Assembly (NCBI GenBank): GCA_003427395.1
Contig: BFEA01000015.1
Span: 2,957,749-2,992,994 of the forward strand
DNA length: 35,246 nucleotides
Direction of reading: 5' to 3'
Source: Chara braunii
Taxonomy: Eukaryota > Streptophyta > Charophyceae > Charales > Characeae
The notes below the pieces were generated by a model that was given only the letters and a program-made list of their open reading frames with translations, was not told the origin of the DNA and searched no databases. Of this stretch, positions 28,627-35,246 are shown in pieces. Every line of letters begins with the position of its first letter. Within the stretch, counting starts at the first letter, position 1. A program made the translations under genes and the position numbers.

Positions 28627-28767
28627 TCAGTCCAAGGCTGGGCCTTTATCTTTCTTGTCTCTCTCATAGGCGCAAACTACATCGGGAGCGGTCTCAACCA
28701 GTTCTGTTTGTGTAAACCAGCGGTCGTCCTCTGGTTCCTGAAAAGCGAACCTGACCTTATACTGTTT
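28627..28767 (-). pseudogene. E3 chromodomain-like tail beyond the integrase stop
   Basis: Immediately after TAG (28768-28770, minus strand), 46 codons in the same frame read KQYKVRFAFQEPEDDRWFTQ followed by TELVETAPDVVCAYE, ending at TGA 28627-28629. The layout is that of the E1 tail, and the length is identical (141 nt including the stop). It is likely the element's chromodomain-like module. Confidence 0.55.
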
Positions 28768-29725
28768 CTATGGACGACCCCTACCTCTTGTTCTGAACAC
28801 ATCTTCACCTACGATGTCATCAATGTCGTACCTTCCATCCATATTCGGAGGGATCATGGACCTCCGTGATTGAAACTGTTGACTTGTGGTACAAGGCAGC
28901 AACTTTGACGCGTGAAACACTAGGTAGGTGTGGAGGTGCGCTGGAATCTCGACTGTGTAGAACAGTCCATCCTCTCCGCCTTTGACTTCTAAGATTGGCC
29001 ACGGTCCTCGGTATGCAGGCAATAACTTTTGCGAGATGTTCTCCTGAGGAGCAAACTCTTTGGACTTGACCCAGACTAAGTCACCTACTTGAAACTGTGA
29101 TGGGCGACGATGCTTATTGGCTTGCTCTATCATCCTATGTTGGGCGTTCCTGAGGTTCTTTGTGACGGTAGCAATCTCCTTTTCATAGTGTAGTGCAAAC
29201 TCCCTAGTACCGGACGGTAGCATTTGAATTTGATCCCGGTTCAGTCCCTCAAACGGTCTACGCGGTCTAAAGGACTTATGTAACTCATTGGTAGTGCGAC
29301 ACGTCGCTAAGTGCATGTTGTTATCGTATGCGCTGGCTACCTTGGGAAGCATCTCATCCCAGTTAAGCTGATCAGGTCTAATATACATTCTGAAAACTTG
29401 CTGCAGGATTTTGTTCATCTGTTCTGTCTGACGGTTAGTCTCAGGATGACGGCCAGATGACATTAACATCCTAGAGCCATAGACTCTCATCAACTCCAGC
29501 CAGTTCTGACTAGTGAACTTGGTATCTCTGTCACTAACTATTGACACCGGGAGACCATGTTCACTGACCCAATGATCAAAGAACTCATCTATAACTAAAT
29601 TTGTTTGTGCCTTTGCGGGTCAAGGAACACAAACTGCATATTTACTAGATCTATCAACTATAACCATGACTTGGCTCTTGCCATGCCTACTTTTGACCCC
29701 GACATCCATAAAGCCAATGGGCACA
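28768..29725 (-). pseudogene. E3 integrase core and C-terminus
   Basis: The main frame (28768-29547, 259 codons) begins SIVSDRDTKFTSQNWLEL with the second catalytic Asp, then HPETNRQTEQMNK with the catalytic Glu. It ends with a C-terminal part including HRRPSQFQVGDLVWVKSKEF, FHASKLLPC and DGRYDIDDIVG. Upstream, in frames broken by a TGA, the sequence reads IGFMDVGVKSRHGKSQVMVI and VDRSSKYAV. The expected first catalytic Asp (SIDF context) reads Gly. The HHCC zinc-binding region is missing. The enzyme would have integrated the cDNA but is inactive. Confidence 0.82.
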
Positions 29726-29729
29726 AAAT

Positions 29730-29857
29730 CTCCGGGTCCTGTGGGAATAGGCAAGGGTCTGAGAAGACCAAGAGGGCCTCCTTAACTTTCTATTGCAGGT
29801 CTCGTACTCCGGGTCCTGTGGGAATAGGCTTCCTTAACTTTCTATTGCAGGTCTCGT
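29730..29857. repeat. Imperfect tandem duplication at the integrase zinc-binding deletion
   Basis: Copy 1 (29730-29805) and copy 2 (29807-29857) share ctccgggtcctgtgggaata at the start and ttaactttctattgcaggtc near the end. Copy 2 lacks 25 bp. The duplication sits exactly where the integrase zinc-binding region should be. Confidence 0.85.
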
Positions 29858-30260
29858 CCTATATCTAGATAGTGAACTGTCGCCCCAAAGTAATCAGCCC
29901 TCCTACTTAGAGCATCCGCGACTACATTATACTTCCCTTTAACTGGCTTAAGCTCGGAGTCGAACTGGTCTATCTCTGCGGCCCACCTAGTAAGCTTAGG
30001 TGTTATCTTGGCCTGTGTTTTCAGCCACCTCACGTTTCATGGTCTGAATAGACTTTGAAGTGCCTCCCAAGCAAATAATGGTTCCAGTGGTCTAGTGCTT
30101 GCCTGAGAGCGTAGAGTTCCCTCTCATAGGTAGATATCGCTACCTTCTCTGAAGGCATCCTAGCAGACATGAACTCTACGAGTCTATACCCATTGCCATG
30201 ATCATGTTGTAAAACAACGCCTATACCATACCGACTTGCGTCAGTGGTGACGGCAAAAGG
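29842..30260 (-). pseudogene. E3 RNase H domain
   Basis: Reading from RT through a TGA (30261-30263): PFAVTTDASRYGIGVVLQHD, then STYERELYALRQALDHW and YSDHET. A frameshift near 30040 leads to the frame 29842-30033 with NVVADALSRRADYFGA. All four acidic positions (DAS, RELYA, SDHET, VADAL) are preserved despite the breaks. Confidence 0.78.
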
Positions 30261-32066
30261 TCAAGATGGATCAGCTACCTTGAGGACTGGACACTCTATC
30301 AAGGCCCGCTTTAACTTCTTCAGGGCCGATGTACAGTCTTTATCCCACTCCCAGACTGCTTCTTTCTTTAACAACCTGCGAAGGGGTGCAGCGATGGTAG
30401 AAAAGTTCCTTACGAACTTCCTATAATAGTTGGCTAGGCCTAGGAACGACCGCAACTCTGTCAATGTGCGGGGCGTTGGCCAATCTCTAATCACTGCTAT
30501 CTTGCTATCCTCATGCTTTATGCCATCCCCATCTAAGACTTTGCCCAAGTACAAAACTTGCGTCTTGGCCCACTCGCACTTCTTTGCGTTAATCTTGAAG
30601 TTAGTTTCTCTTAGGTTCTCCAAGACTTGCCGCAAATGACCCTCCTGCTCCTGGAGGTTCTTACTAAAAACTAAAATACCATCTAGGTATACTACCATGA
30701 ATCTATCTAACCATGGCCTAAATAGATCATTCATACAACGCTGGAATGTAGCTGGCGCATTGGTTAGTCCAAAGGGCATCACTATAAACTCCTAGTGCCC
30801 ATATCTAGTCCGGAATGTTGTCTTATACTGATCATCAGGATGAACCTCTATCTGATGATAGTCGGACTTCAAATCTATCTTTGAGAAATATTTCCAGCCC
30901 TACACTCGATCCAAGAGATCATCTATATGGGGCAGCGGTTCTGCATTCTTCACTGTGATGGCATTAAGACCCCTATAGTCGATACACATTCTAAGCTCTC
31001 CCTCCTTCTTGGGGACGAAAAGAACAGGTGCTCCAAATGGAGATGAACTGGGCCTAATCCAACCCTTCTCAAGGAGCTCATCTAACTGCTTGCGCAGCTC
31101 CCCTGGCTCCCTTGGTGACATTCTGTAGATAGCTCCCTTAGGAGTCCTACTGCCAGGCTCTATCTCAATACGATGCTGGATAGGCCGTTGTACTACTCCT
31201 GTAGGCGGCTTAGCTAAGTCTGTATACTCCTCCAGCAGCTTGGCAATAGCCGGATCAAGGGGTTTCTCTTTCGTAGGCTCAGTGGCAGGCCTAACATAGG
31301 CTACAAAAACTTGCTCTTCTAACTGCTCTTTCTTCACCAATTGCGCGAACGCGGAAGCACTGAGACAACAATGTGCCAGAGAGTTATCTACTCCTGACAC
31401 ATGGAATAGACGAGCCGTCTTGACTTCGCCTGATGGACTAGGGAGCCTACACTCGTGCTCTCTCAAGTGGAGTGTGGCCCCTGCTGCCTCTCCCCAGTCC
31501 ATTCCTAGGATCATGTCAAATGGGAGACTGTCTTCTACGAGGAGAGTCAGGGAATGGAAAACCTTTTCTACATTCCCATCCTTCTCTAGGCGGAAGTACG
31601 CCTGGACTCCCTCTACGTAATCCTCGACTCGCATCGTGCGATTGTCAGCGAGGATATTGACTATGGGATCTGCTAGCTTCTGGACTTTCAAGTCCAGCTT
31701 CAGCTTCTGCAGCGCTTTTCTACTAATATAGTAGCGGGTGGCCCCACTATCTATAAGGGCCCCTACTCTCCCTCTAAAGACTTCTGCATCCACTAGGACT
31801 AGCTGTCCTTTCACATCTTTCTTCATCTTGGCCCAGGCAGGCATTCTTTCCTTCAACTCTTCTGCCACGCCTGTGAGGGAAGTGTCTAGAGAGACTCTAA
31901 CACAAGCAGTCTCTGGACAGCTATCTAGACACCGGCCAGCAACCTCTGCCATAGACACATGTGGTTTGGGAGTTTCTCTGTGGTGCGCACACTCTTCTCC
32001 ACATGGTCTAGGGATAGGGCAGTTGCAACCCCTACCGGCAGTTGCCTTTTGCTGCCTTTGCAGCAA
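30261..32066 (-). pseudogene. E3 protease-reverse transcriptase polyprotein with two amber stops
   Basis: One frame from 32066 to 30261, interrupted only by TAG at 30900-30902 and 30792-30794. After a Cys-rich start, residues about 87-205 form a retropepsin with intact [15 protein letters not shown] (Asp codon near 31749-31751) and the closing DMILGMDW. From about residue 265 RT follows: [57 protein letters not shown], then [12 protein letters not shown] (first Asp present), [15 protein letters not shown], and YLDG at 30678-30689 in place of YLDD. The loss of the last catalytic Asp would abolish polymerisation. The thumb contains LRSFLGLANYYRKF. Preservation is otherwise good, suggesting a relatively young copy. 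Confidence 0.88.
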
Positions 32067-32088
32067 ACCGGGCTTCTCTATATTTGGG

Positions 32089-32130
32089 GCAGTATTTTAT
32101 GATGTGTCCAGGATCACCACAGTAGATGCA
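32089..32130 (-). pseudogene. E3 gag CCHC zinc knuckle
   Basis: [14 protein letters not shown] has the exact C-x2-C-x4-H-x4-C spacing. It lies between the Gly/Arg-rich gag tail and the protease frame, the usual place for nucleocapsid. It would bind the element RNA. Confidence 0.85.
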
Positions 32131-32163
32131 CTGATCCTGGTTTATCCTCTGCTGCCAAACTGT

Positions 32164-32505
32164 CTACTCTAAGCCCAAATTTTCCCAAGGCCTCCCTTGT
32201 GGTAGACCAGGGTGCCATCCACCCCTCCTAGAAGGTGACCGATTAAAACGAGAGCGGTTTTGCGGGGGATCTTGACCCCTACCTCCCGCTTGGCGGTTTC
32301 CTCTGCCGCCAACCCCCTGATCACCCTGTCCACGGCCACATGAAGCCAGCCCCCCTTGGCCCCGTCCTCCTCCTCTTCCTTGCGGCCTCCCTCCAGCCAC
32401 GACAGCAACGTAAGTCCTCCCCTGACTATCGCCACTGTCATCTTGCTCCTCTAAACCCCACTCTATCTGGTCATAGGGGACTTCCTCCATACCACCCTCA
32501 TCTAA
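32164..32505 (-). pseudogene. E3 gag Gly/Arg-rich tail
   Basis: After the phrase GGMEEVPYDQIEWGLEEQDD the minus frame becomes rich in Gly, Arg and Gln (GRGGGRGQGG and similar), an RNA-binding-type linker ahead of the CCHC knuckle. The same phrase is encoded on the + strand at 32766-32837, marking the inverted duplication. Confidence 0.7.
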
Positions 32506-32837
32506 AGGAGCCATGGGGTCACAGAGACCCAGCTGGTCCAATTGTTTTATCGTGCTATGCCCGAGCCCTTGCGCGGGCACTTCTTCGAAAAGAGCAAAGA
32601 GCCCACTATGACCTACGACACTCTGAGTAGGGAAGTAGTGGCTTTCGAAGCCCAGTCTATGCCAGCTACCACCTTCTGGCATACGGATTTGGACAAGAAC
32701 AAGAAGTGGAAGGGTCATACCATCTCAGGTCAGGTTAAGGCTAAGGATCACCTGATCCTAACTTTAGATGAGGGTGGTATGGAGGAAGTCCCCTATGACC
32801 AGATAGAGTGGGGGTTAGAGGAGCAAGATGACAGTGG
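32432..32837. repeat. Inverted gag segment between 76-bp inverted repeats
   Basis: Arms 32432-32507 and 32762-32837 are reverse complements with one mismatch in 76. The 254 bp between them encodes gag on the + strand (FYRAMPEPLRGHFFEKSKEP and a following SREVVAFEAQSMP), whereas the rest of E3 gag is on the minus strand. The middle of gag has therefore been flipped, with one end duplicated. Confidence 0.9.
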
Positions 32838-32844
32838 CCTTTGA
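32542..32844 (+). pseudogene. E3 gag middle part, inverted relative to the element
   Basis: A 100-codon + strand frame whose content (YRAMPEPLRGHFFEKSKEPT, FWHTDLDKNKKWKGHTISGQ, then the GGMEEVPYDQ phrase) is the expected continuation of the minus-strand gag that stops at about 32840. It is not a separate gene. Its good preservation suggests the inversion is recent. Confidence 0.8.
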
Positions 32845-32941
32845 GTGCCTGACACTCTTCCATTGGTGGGAGTGGACAGCTACCAACTCATCCATGACTC
32901 CTTTGAGTGCCCTGGCACTCTTCCATTGGCGTGATTGGACA
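32839..32941. repeat. 40-bp direct repeat at the inversion breakpoint
   Basis: ctttgagtgcctgacactct... (32839-32878) and its near copy (32901-32941) are about 85-90 percent identical. On the minus strand they encode QSRQWKSARALK and HSHQWKSVRHSK. The first copy abuts the right arm of the inverted repeat. Confidence 0.85.
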
Positions 32942-33953
32942 GTCTGGAGCTTATCAGAGGCCCTAATCCCTCTAGTTACACCTGCAAATCTCTCGCGCAG
33001 CAATTTGAGGAATACGCTCAGGGAGGTTTTCGCAAAGTACGCTACCATGTCATCTTCACAGTCAGCAGCACGGGCAAGCGAGCAGGCGAAGCTTGATGCT
33101 TCGTCCTTGAGAGCATGGAAGGTGATGAGAACTTGCTCCTCAGGCAAGATCTTCTGGAGGTGAAAATAAGAATTGATGTTCGCGTCTCCCAGTTGTCAAA
33201 GTTTTCTCCCTTCTTCCTACTGTAGGAATCAGGGAACTTGAGCTCTCCATCCTCGCCTTTAGTTCCATGCCCACGTGCATCATCATTTCGTGTGCGAACT
33301 CTTTGAAGCCTAGGCGTATAGAGCGCAGCGTTAGATCCTGACTTATGGTAAACTGATACTGCTCTTCTTGAGCCCTCGCCAAAAGTTCTATGTTCCTCGC
33401 CATTATCATCATCTTCCCCAGAACATCTGTTTGCGCCTCCATCTCTACTCTTTGCTCTTTTACAGTTTTCAGTTCTCTTGCCGCTTTGCTGGCCTCTTCC
33501 ATATGCTTCTTCTTTTCCCAGATGCAACTTCCACTCCAACTTTTTCTCTTCCTCTATGGTATGACATTTCAAGGGATCTTCCTCTGCTTCCAGCTCGTTC
33601 ACTACCTCCTCCTGTTCCGCTCGAGGGACATATAGCATCGCCTCCTCTTCTTCTCCCAGGGACAGATTCGCAACCCACTCAGACACCTTCCTTTCCAGCC
33701 AAGGGTCCTCCTGCTTTGTGCCACTAGATTCCCCTCTCTCTCTTGTCGTCCTTCTGCTGAGGGGCTCTTCTTCTTCCACCTCCTTTTCTTCTTCTTCTTC
33801 CACTGCTTTCAATTTTTCTTCCCCCTCCCTCTTTAGCTTTTCGAACTCTTCCTCTAACTTCTTCTTCTTTGCGGCTTGCTCCTGCAGCAAGGCCAACTTC
33901 TTAGCCTGCTTCCCCACCTCTCTCTTCTCCTTCTTGGCCTTCTGCTCGGCCAA
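32842..33953 (-). pseudogene. E3 Gag N-terminal and capsid part, frameshifted
   Basis: The minus strand begins in the frame 33042-33953 with a strongly charged coiled-coil-like region (AEQKAKKEKREVGKQAKKLA, EEEFEKLKREGEEKLKAVEE), then PWLERKVSEWVANLSLGEEE. Near 33500 the frame shifts to 33140-33502 (MEEASKAARELKTVKEQRVE, LRSIRLGFKEFAHEMM). It shifts back near 33235 for KFPDSYSRKKGENFDNWE, then shifts again to 32815-33147 with PEEQVLITFHALKDEASSFA and LRERFAGVTRGIRASDKL, the capsid part. The order and composition fit one ancestral gag with three frameshifts. It would form the particle. Confidence 0.75.
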
Positions 33954-33974
33954 AATCTTCGCAGCCTCCTCCTC

Positions 33975-34157
33975 CTATTCCTTGGTATAGGGAGTGGTCC
34001 CCGCACCACTCCGAGTCTCTACTCTAAACGTGAAAGTGTTCCAGAACCCCAACGGAAAGAGGAGAAGCCAGAGGGTCCCCCAGAGGGAGAAACCCACGAG
34101 CAAGCCGTACATCGGGTAGTCATCCATGGTGTTAGGTGCACGACAAAGTTGTCCCAC
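33975..34157 (-). CDS. Short hydrophobic frame in line with E3 gag, ending in TAG
   Basis: A 60-codon frame whose middle reads MYGLLVGFSLWGTLWLLLFP, a likely membrane-spanning or signal-like stretch, followed by SGAGTTPYTKE and TAG at 33975-33977. After the TAG the same frame runs on as EEAAKILAEQKAKKEK, the gag coiled coil, so TTPYTKE probably belongs to the gag N-terminus. Whether the hydrophobic part was ever translated is unknown. It could be leader DNA read by chance, because another frame over 34100-34190 also looks protein-like (VGLSGEEWDNFVV). Confidence 0.35.
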   Translation of the reverse strand: MGQLCRAPNTMDDYPMYGLLVGFSLWGTLWLLLFPLGFWNTFTFRVETRSGAGTTPYTKE

Positions 34158-34190
34158 TCCTCACCACTTAGACCTACCCACTCGACTGAC

Positions 34191-34828
34191 TGACTAACTG
34201 TCTAAGGACCACAAAGCCTTACCCTTTGATCCAGCCAGGTTACCACGACCAACGGAAGCTTTTGCCACCACTGTCCTTTACAATCCAGACCCAAATGCCC
34301 AACACCTGCGGTCAATCCCACTTGGCTTTCTCTCCGGTTCAGAACCCTGTCAACTATGGTCACTAGCCTAGACCTACTTCTAAGCTGTCACTACAGGACT
34401 TCAGCGTTGATCAGGAGGCATTTAAGGAGATCCCCCATAACTCCTCAGGAATTGCTTAACCTCGCAAACAGGACGACACGATCAGCAAGTCCTCTCAACA
34501 CTTAGACAGCTGGTTGTGCAGCCCACAACTCGGATTTTGGGCCACCCATGCCACACTGTTCAGCCCGCCGGTCTGTACCGATCCTTGGGAGGGTTTGTCC
34601 TCCGGGACGTGTCAGTCGTCAAACATGGAATTAAGCCCTACTCAGCCCGTGTGGGTTTGGTCAACGCGGCTCTACGACCTCATACACGGAGTTCCTATCA
34701 CCTGGACAGAAGAGACTCAATGCAGAAAGAAGAGACAGACAGACTCAGCAAGCACCATGGGGTGAGTGCACATCCATAGGGCGAGGGAATAGGCTGAAGG
34801 ATTGGAGAGAATATACCAACTCCAGCTT
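34191..34828 (-). other. E3 leader or LTR region
   Basis: No gene is supported here. It contains the block shared with the E1 leader (34408-34486). The boundary between leader and LTR is unresolved: no clear primer-binding site was found, though tggctggatcaaaggg (minus strand, about 34222-34241) is a weak candidate. Confidence 0.4.
34408..34486 (-). repeat. Leader block conserved between E1 and E3 (E3 copy)
   Basis: Minus-strand words cctgtttgcgaggttaa, aattcctgagga, tccttaaat and cctcctgatca match the E1 leader block in order and spacing. It lies about 330-450 bp upstream of the start of E3 gag. Confidence 0.7.
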
Positions 34829-34937
34829 GGTCAATTTCACGGTCAACAGCTCCGGTCAACGCCTTGCTCAACGCTTGGTCAACTCCGGTCAACCCCTCAG
34901 TCAATGGTCGGTCAACTTCGGTCAACTCCTTGGTCAA
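34829..34937 (-). repeat. Array of TTGACC (W-box-like) motifs
   Basis: ggtcaa (ttgacc on the minus strand) occurs exactly eight times, at 34829, 34841, 34854, 34877, 34887, 34910, 34920 and 34932, mostly at 10-13-bp spacing with two further variants. TTGACC is the core of the plant WRKY-binding W-box. It lies upstream of E3 on that element's strand, where an LTR promoter would be. It may equally be a simple minisatellite. Confidence 0.6.
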
Positions 34938-34939
34938 TG

Positions 34940-35189
34940 TTCCACTCGGCTATGGCTGCCGACCCTTTCTCTCTCACCAACCCTCGTTTCTCTTTCTCCC
35001 TCCTTCCTTCTTCACCCCGGCTATGTCTTTCTTCTCCCTCGCCGTCCCTCCTTCCTCTTCCTCGGCTATGGCTTCTCTTTTCCTTCTTCTCTCCCTCCTC
35101 CTTCACTCGTCTTCTTTCTTCTACCTTCGTGTCCGACCTCCGCGGCTATGTCCGCCTTCTTCCTTGGACCGCACAACAATCTTCTATCG

Positions 35190-35192
<3 letters not shown>
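34940..35192. other. Pyrimidine-rich stretch with repeated cggctatg
   Basis: C/T-rich DNA without a gene. The word cggctatg recurs at 34947, 35018, 35063 and 35143. The purine-rich complement yields low-complexity open frames only. Confidence 0.5.

Positions 35193-35246
<54 letters not shown>
35193..35246. repeat. (CT)n microsatellite at the window end
   Basis: A pure ct dinucleotide run reaching the end of the window. It probably continues beyond it. Confidence 0.95.

Larger units (their letters stand above)
28627..34190 (-). mobile_element. Ty3/gypsy retrotransposon relic E3
   Basis: Minus-strand order: leader with the E1/E3 conserved block (34408-34486), a short hydrophobic frame, coiled-coil gag, inverted gag block (32432-32837), Gly/Arg-rich tail with CCHC knuckle, protease, RT, RNase H, integrase core and chromodomain-like tail. 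RT and protease are nearly continuous in one frame with two TAG stops. Integrase lacks its zinc-binding region. No LTR pair is resolved within the window. The gag resembles, from memory, proteins of Chara braunii. Confidence 0.85.

Noticed and set aside
34829-34937. TTGACC array as a CRISPR-like repeat-spacer array
   Set aside because: Units are 6 bp with 4-17-bp spacing, with no repeat-spacer structure. The genome is eukaryotic.
35193-35246. CRISPR-like or satellite array at the window end
   Set aside because: It is a plain dinucleotide repeat without spacers.

Overview
This window looks like eukaryotic nuclear DNA from the green (streptophyte) lineage, almost entirely derived from decayed retroelements. 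I recognise no intact host gene and no bacterial-type operon, CRISPR array or defence locus. Pointers to the lineage are a plant-type U2 snRNA 5' end, a degenerate TTTAGGG tract, initiator-Met primer-binding sites and Ty3/gypsy elements with chromodomain-like tails. From memory, the coiled-coil gag near 33-34 kb resembles proteins of the alga Chara braunii. I could not check that, so the species is only a suggestion.

Layout. 1-4.98 kb: non-coding DNA with homopolymers, a damaged U2-U6 snRNA pair on the minus strand, a perfect 12-bp hairpin and a 158-bp foldback. 4.98-7.93 kb: a + strand LINE ORF2 relic (reverse transcriptase and C-terminal tail) broken by a SINE-like insertion with a 17-bp target duplication, a bare poly-T insertion with its own duplication, and low-complexity DNA. 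7.93-9.55 kb: mostly non-coding. 9.55-20.10 kb: LTR element E1 (+), a Ty3/gypsy element with LTRs, primer-binding site, leader, an 890-N gap, gag, protease, RT, RNase H, integrase, chromodomain-like tail and polypurine tract. LTR1 carries a 380-bp poly-A-tailed insertion that LTR2 lacks. 20.10-21.31 kb: a second copy of the E1 leader after LTR2, ending at a single N. 21.31-23.30 kb: no clear gene. 23.30-28.0 kb: element E2 (minus), a gypsy relic that has lost its integrase core. 28.0-28.6 kb: junction DNA with tRNA-like B-box motifs. 28.63-34.2 kb: element E3 (minus), a gypsy relic with coiled-coil gag, CCHC knuckle, protease, RT (YLDG), RNase H, integrase and chromodomain-like tail; an internal gag block is inverted between 76-bp inverted repeats. 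34.2-35.25 kb: the upstream part of E3, with a block conserved with the E1 leader, a TTGACC array and a (CT)n tract.

Each gypsy element follows the order gag - protease - RT - RNase H - integrase - chromodomain. All are interrupted by stops and frameshifts and are best read as pseudogenes. The points most worth a second look are the leader block shared by E1 and E3, the U2-U6 chimera, the tandem LTR-leader arrangement with its signs of assembly copying, and the inverted gag block.
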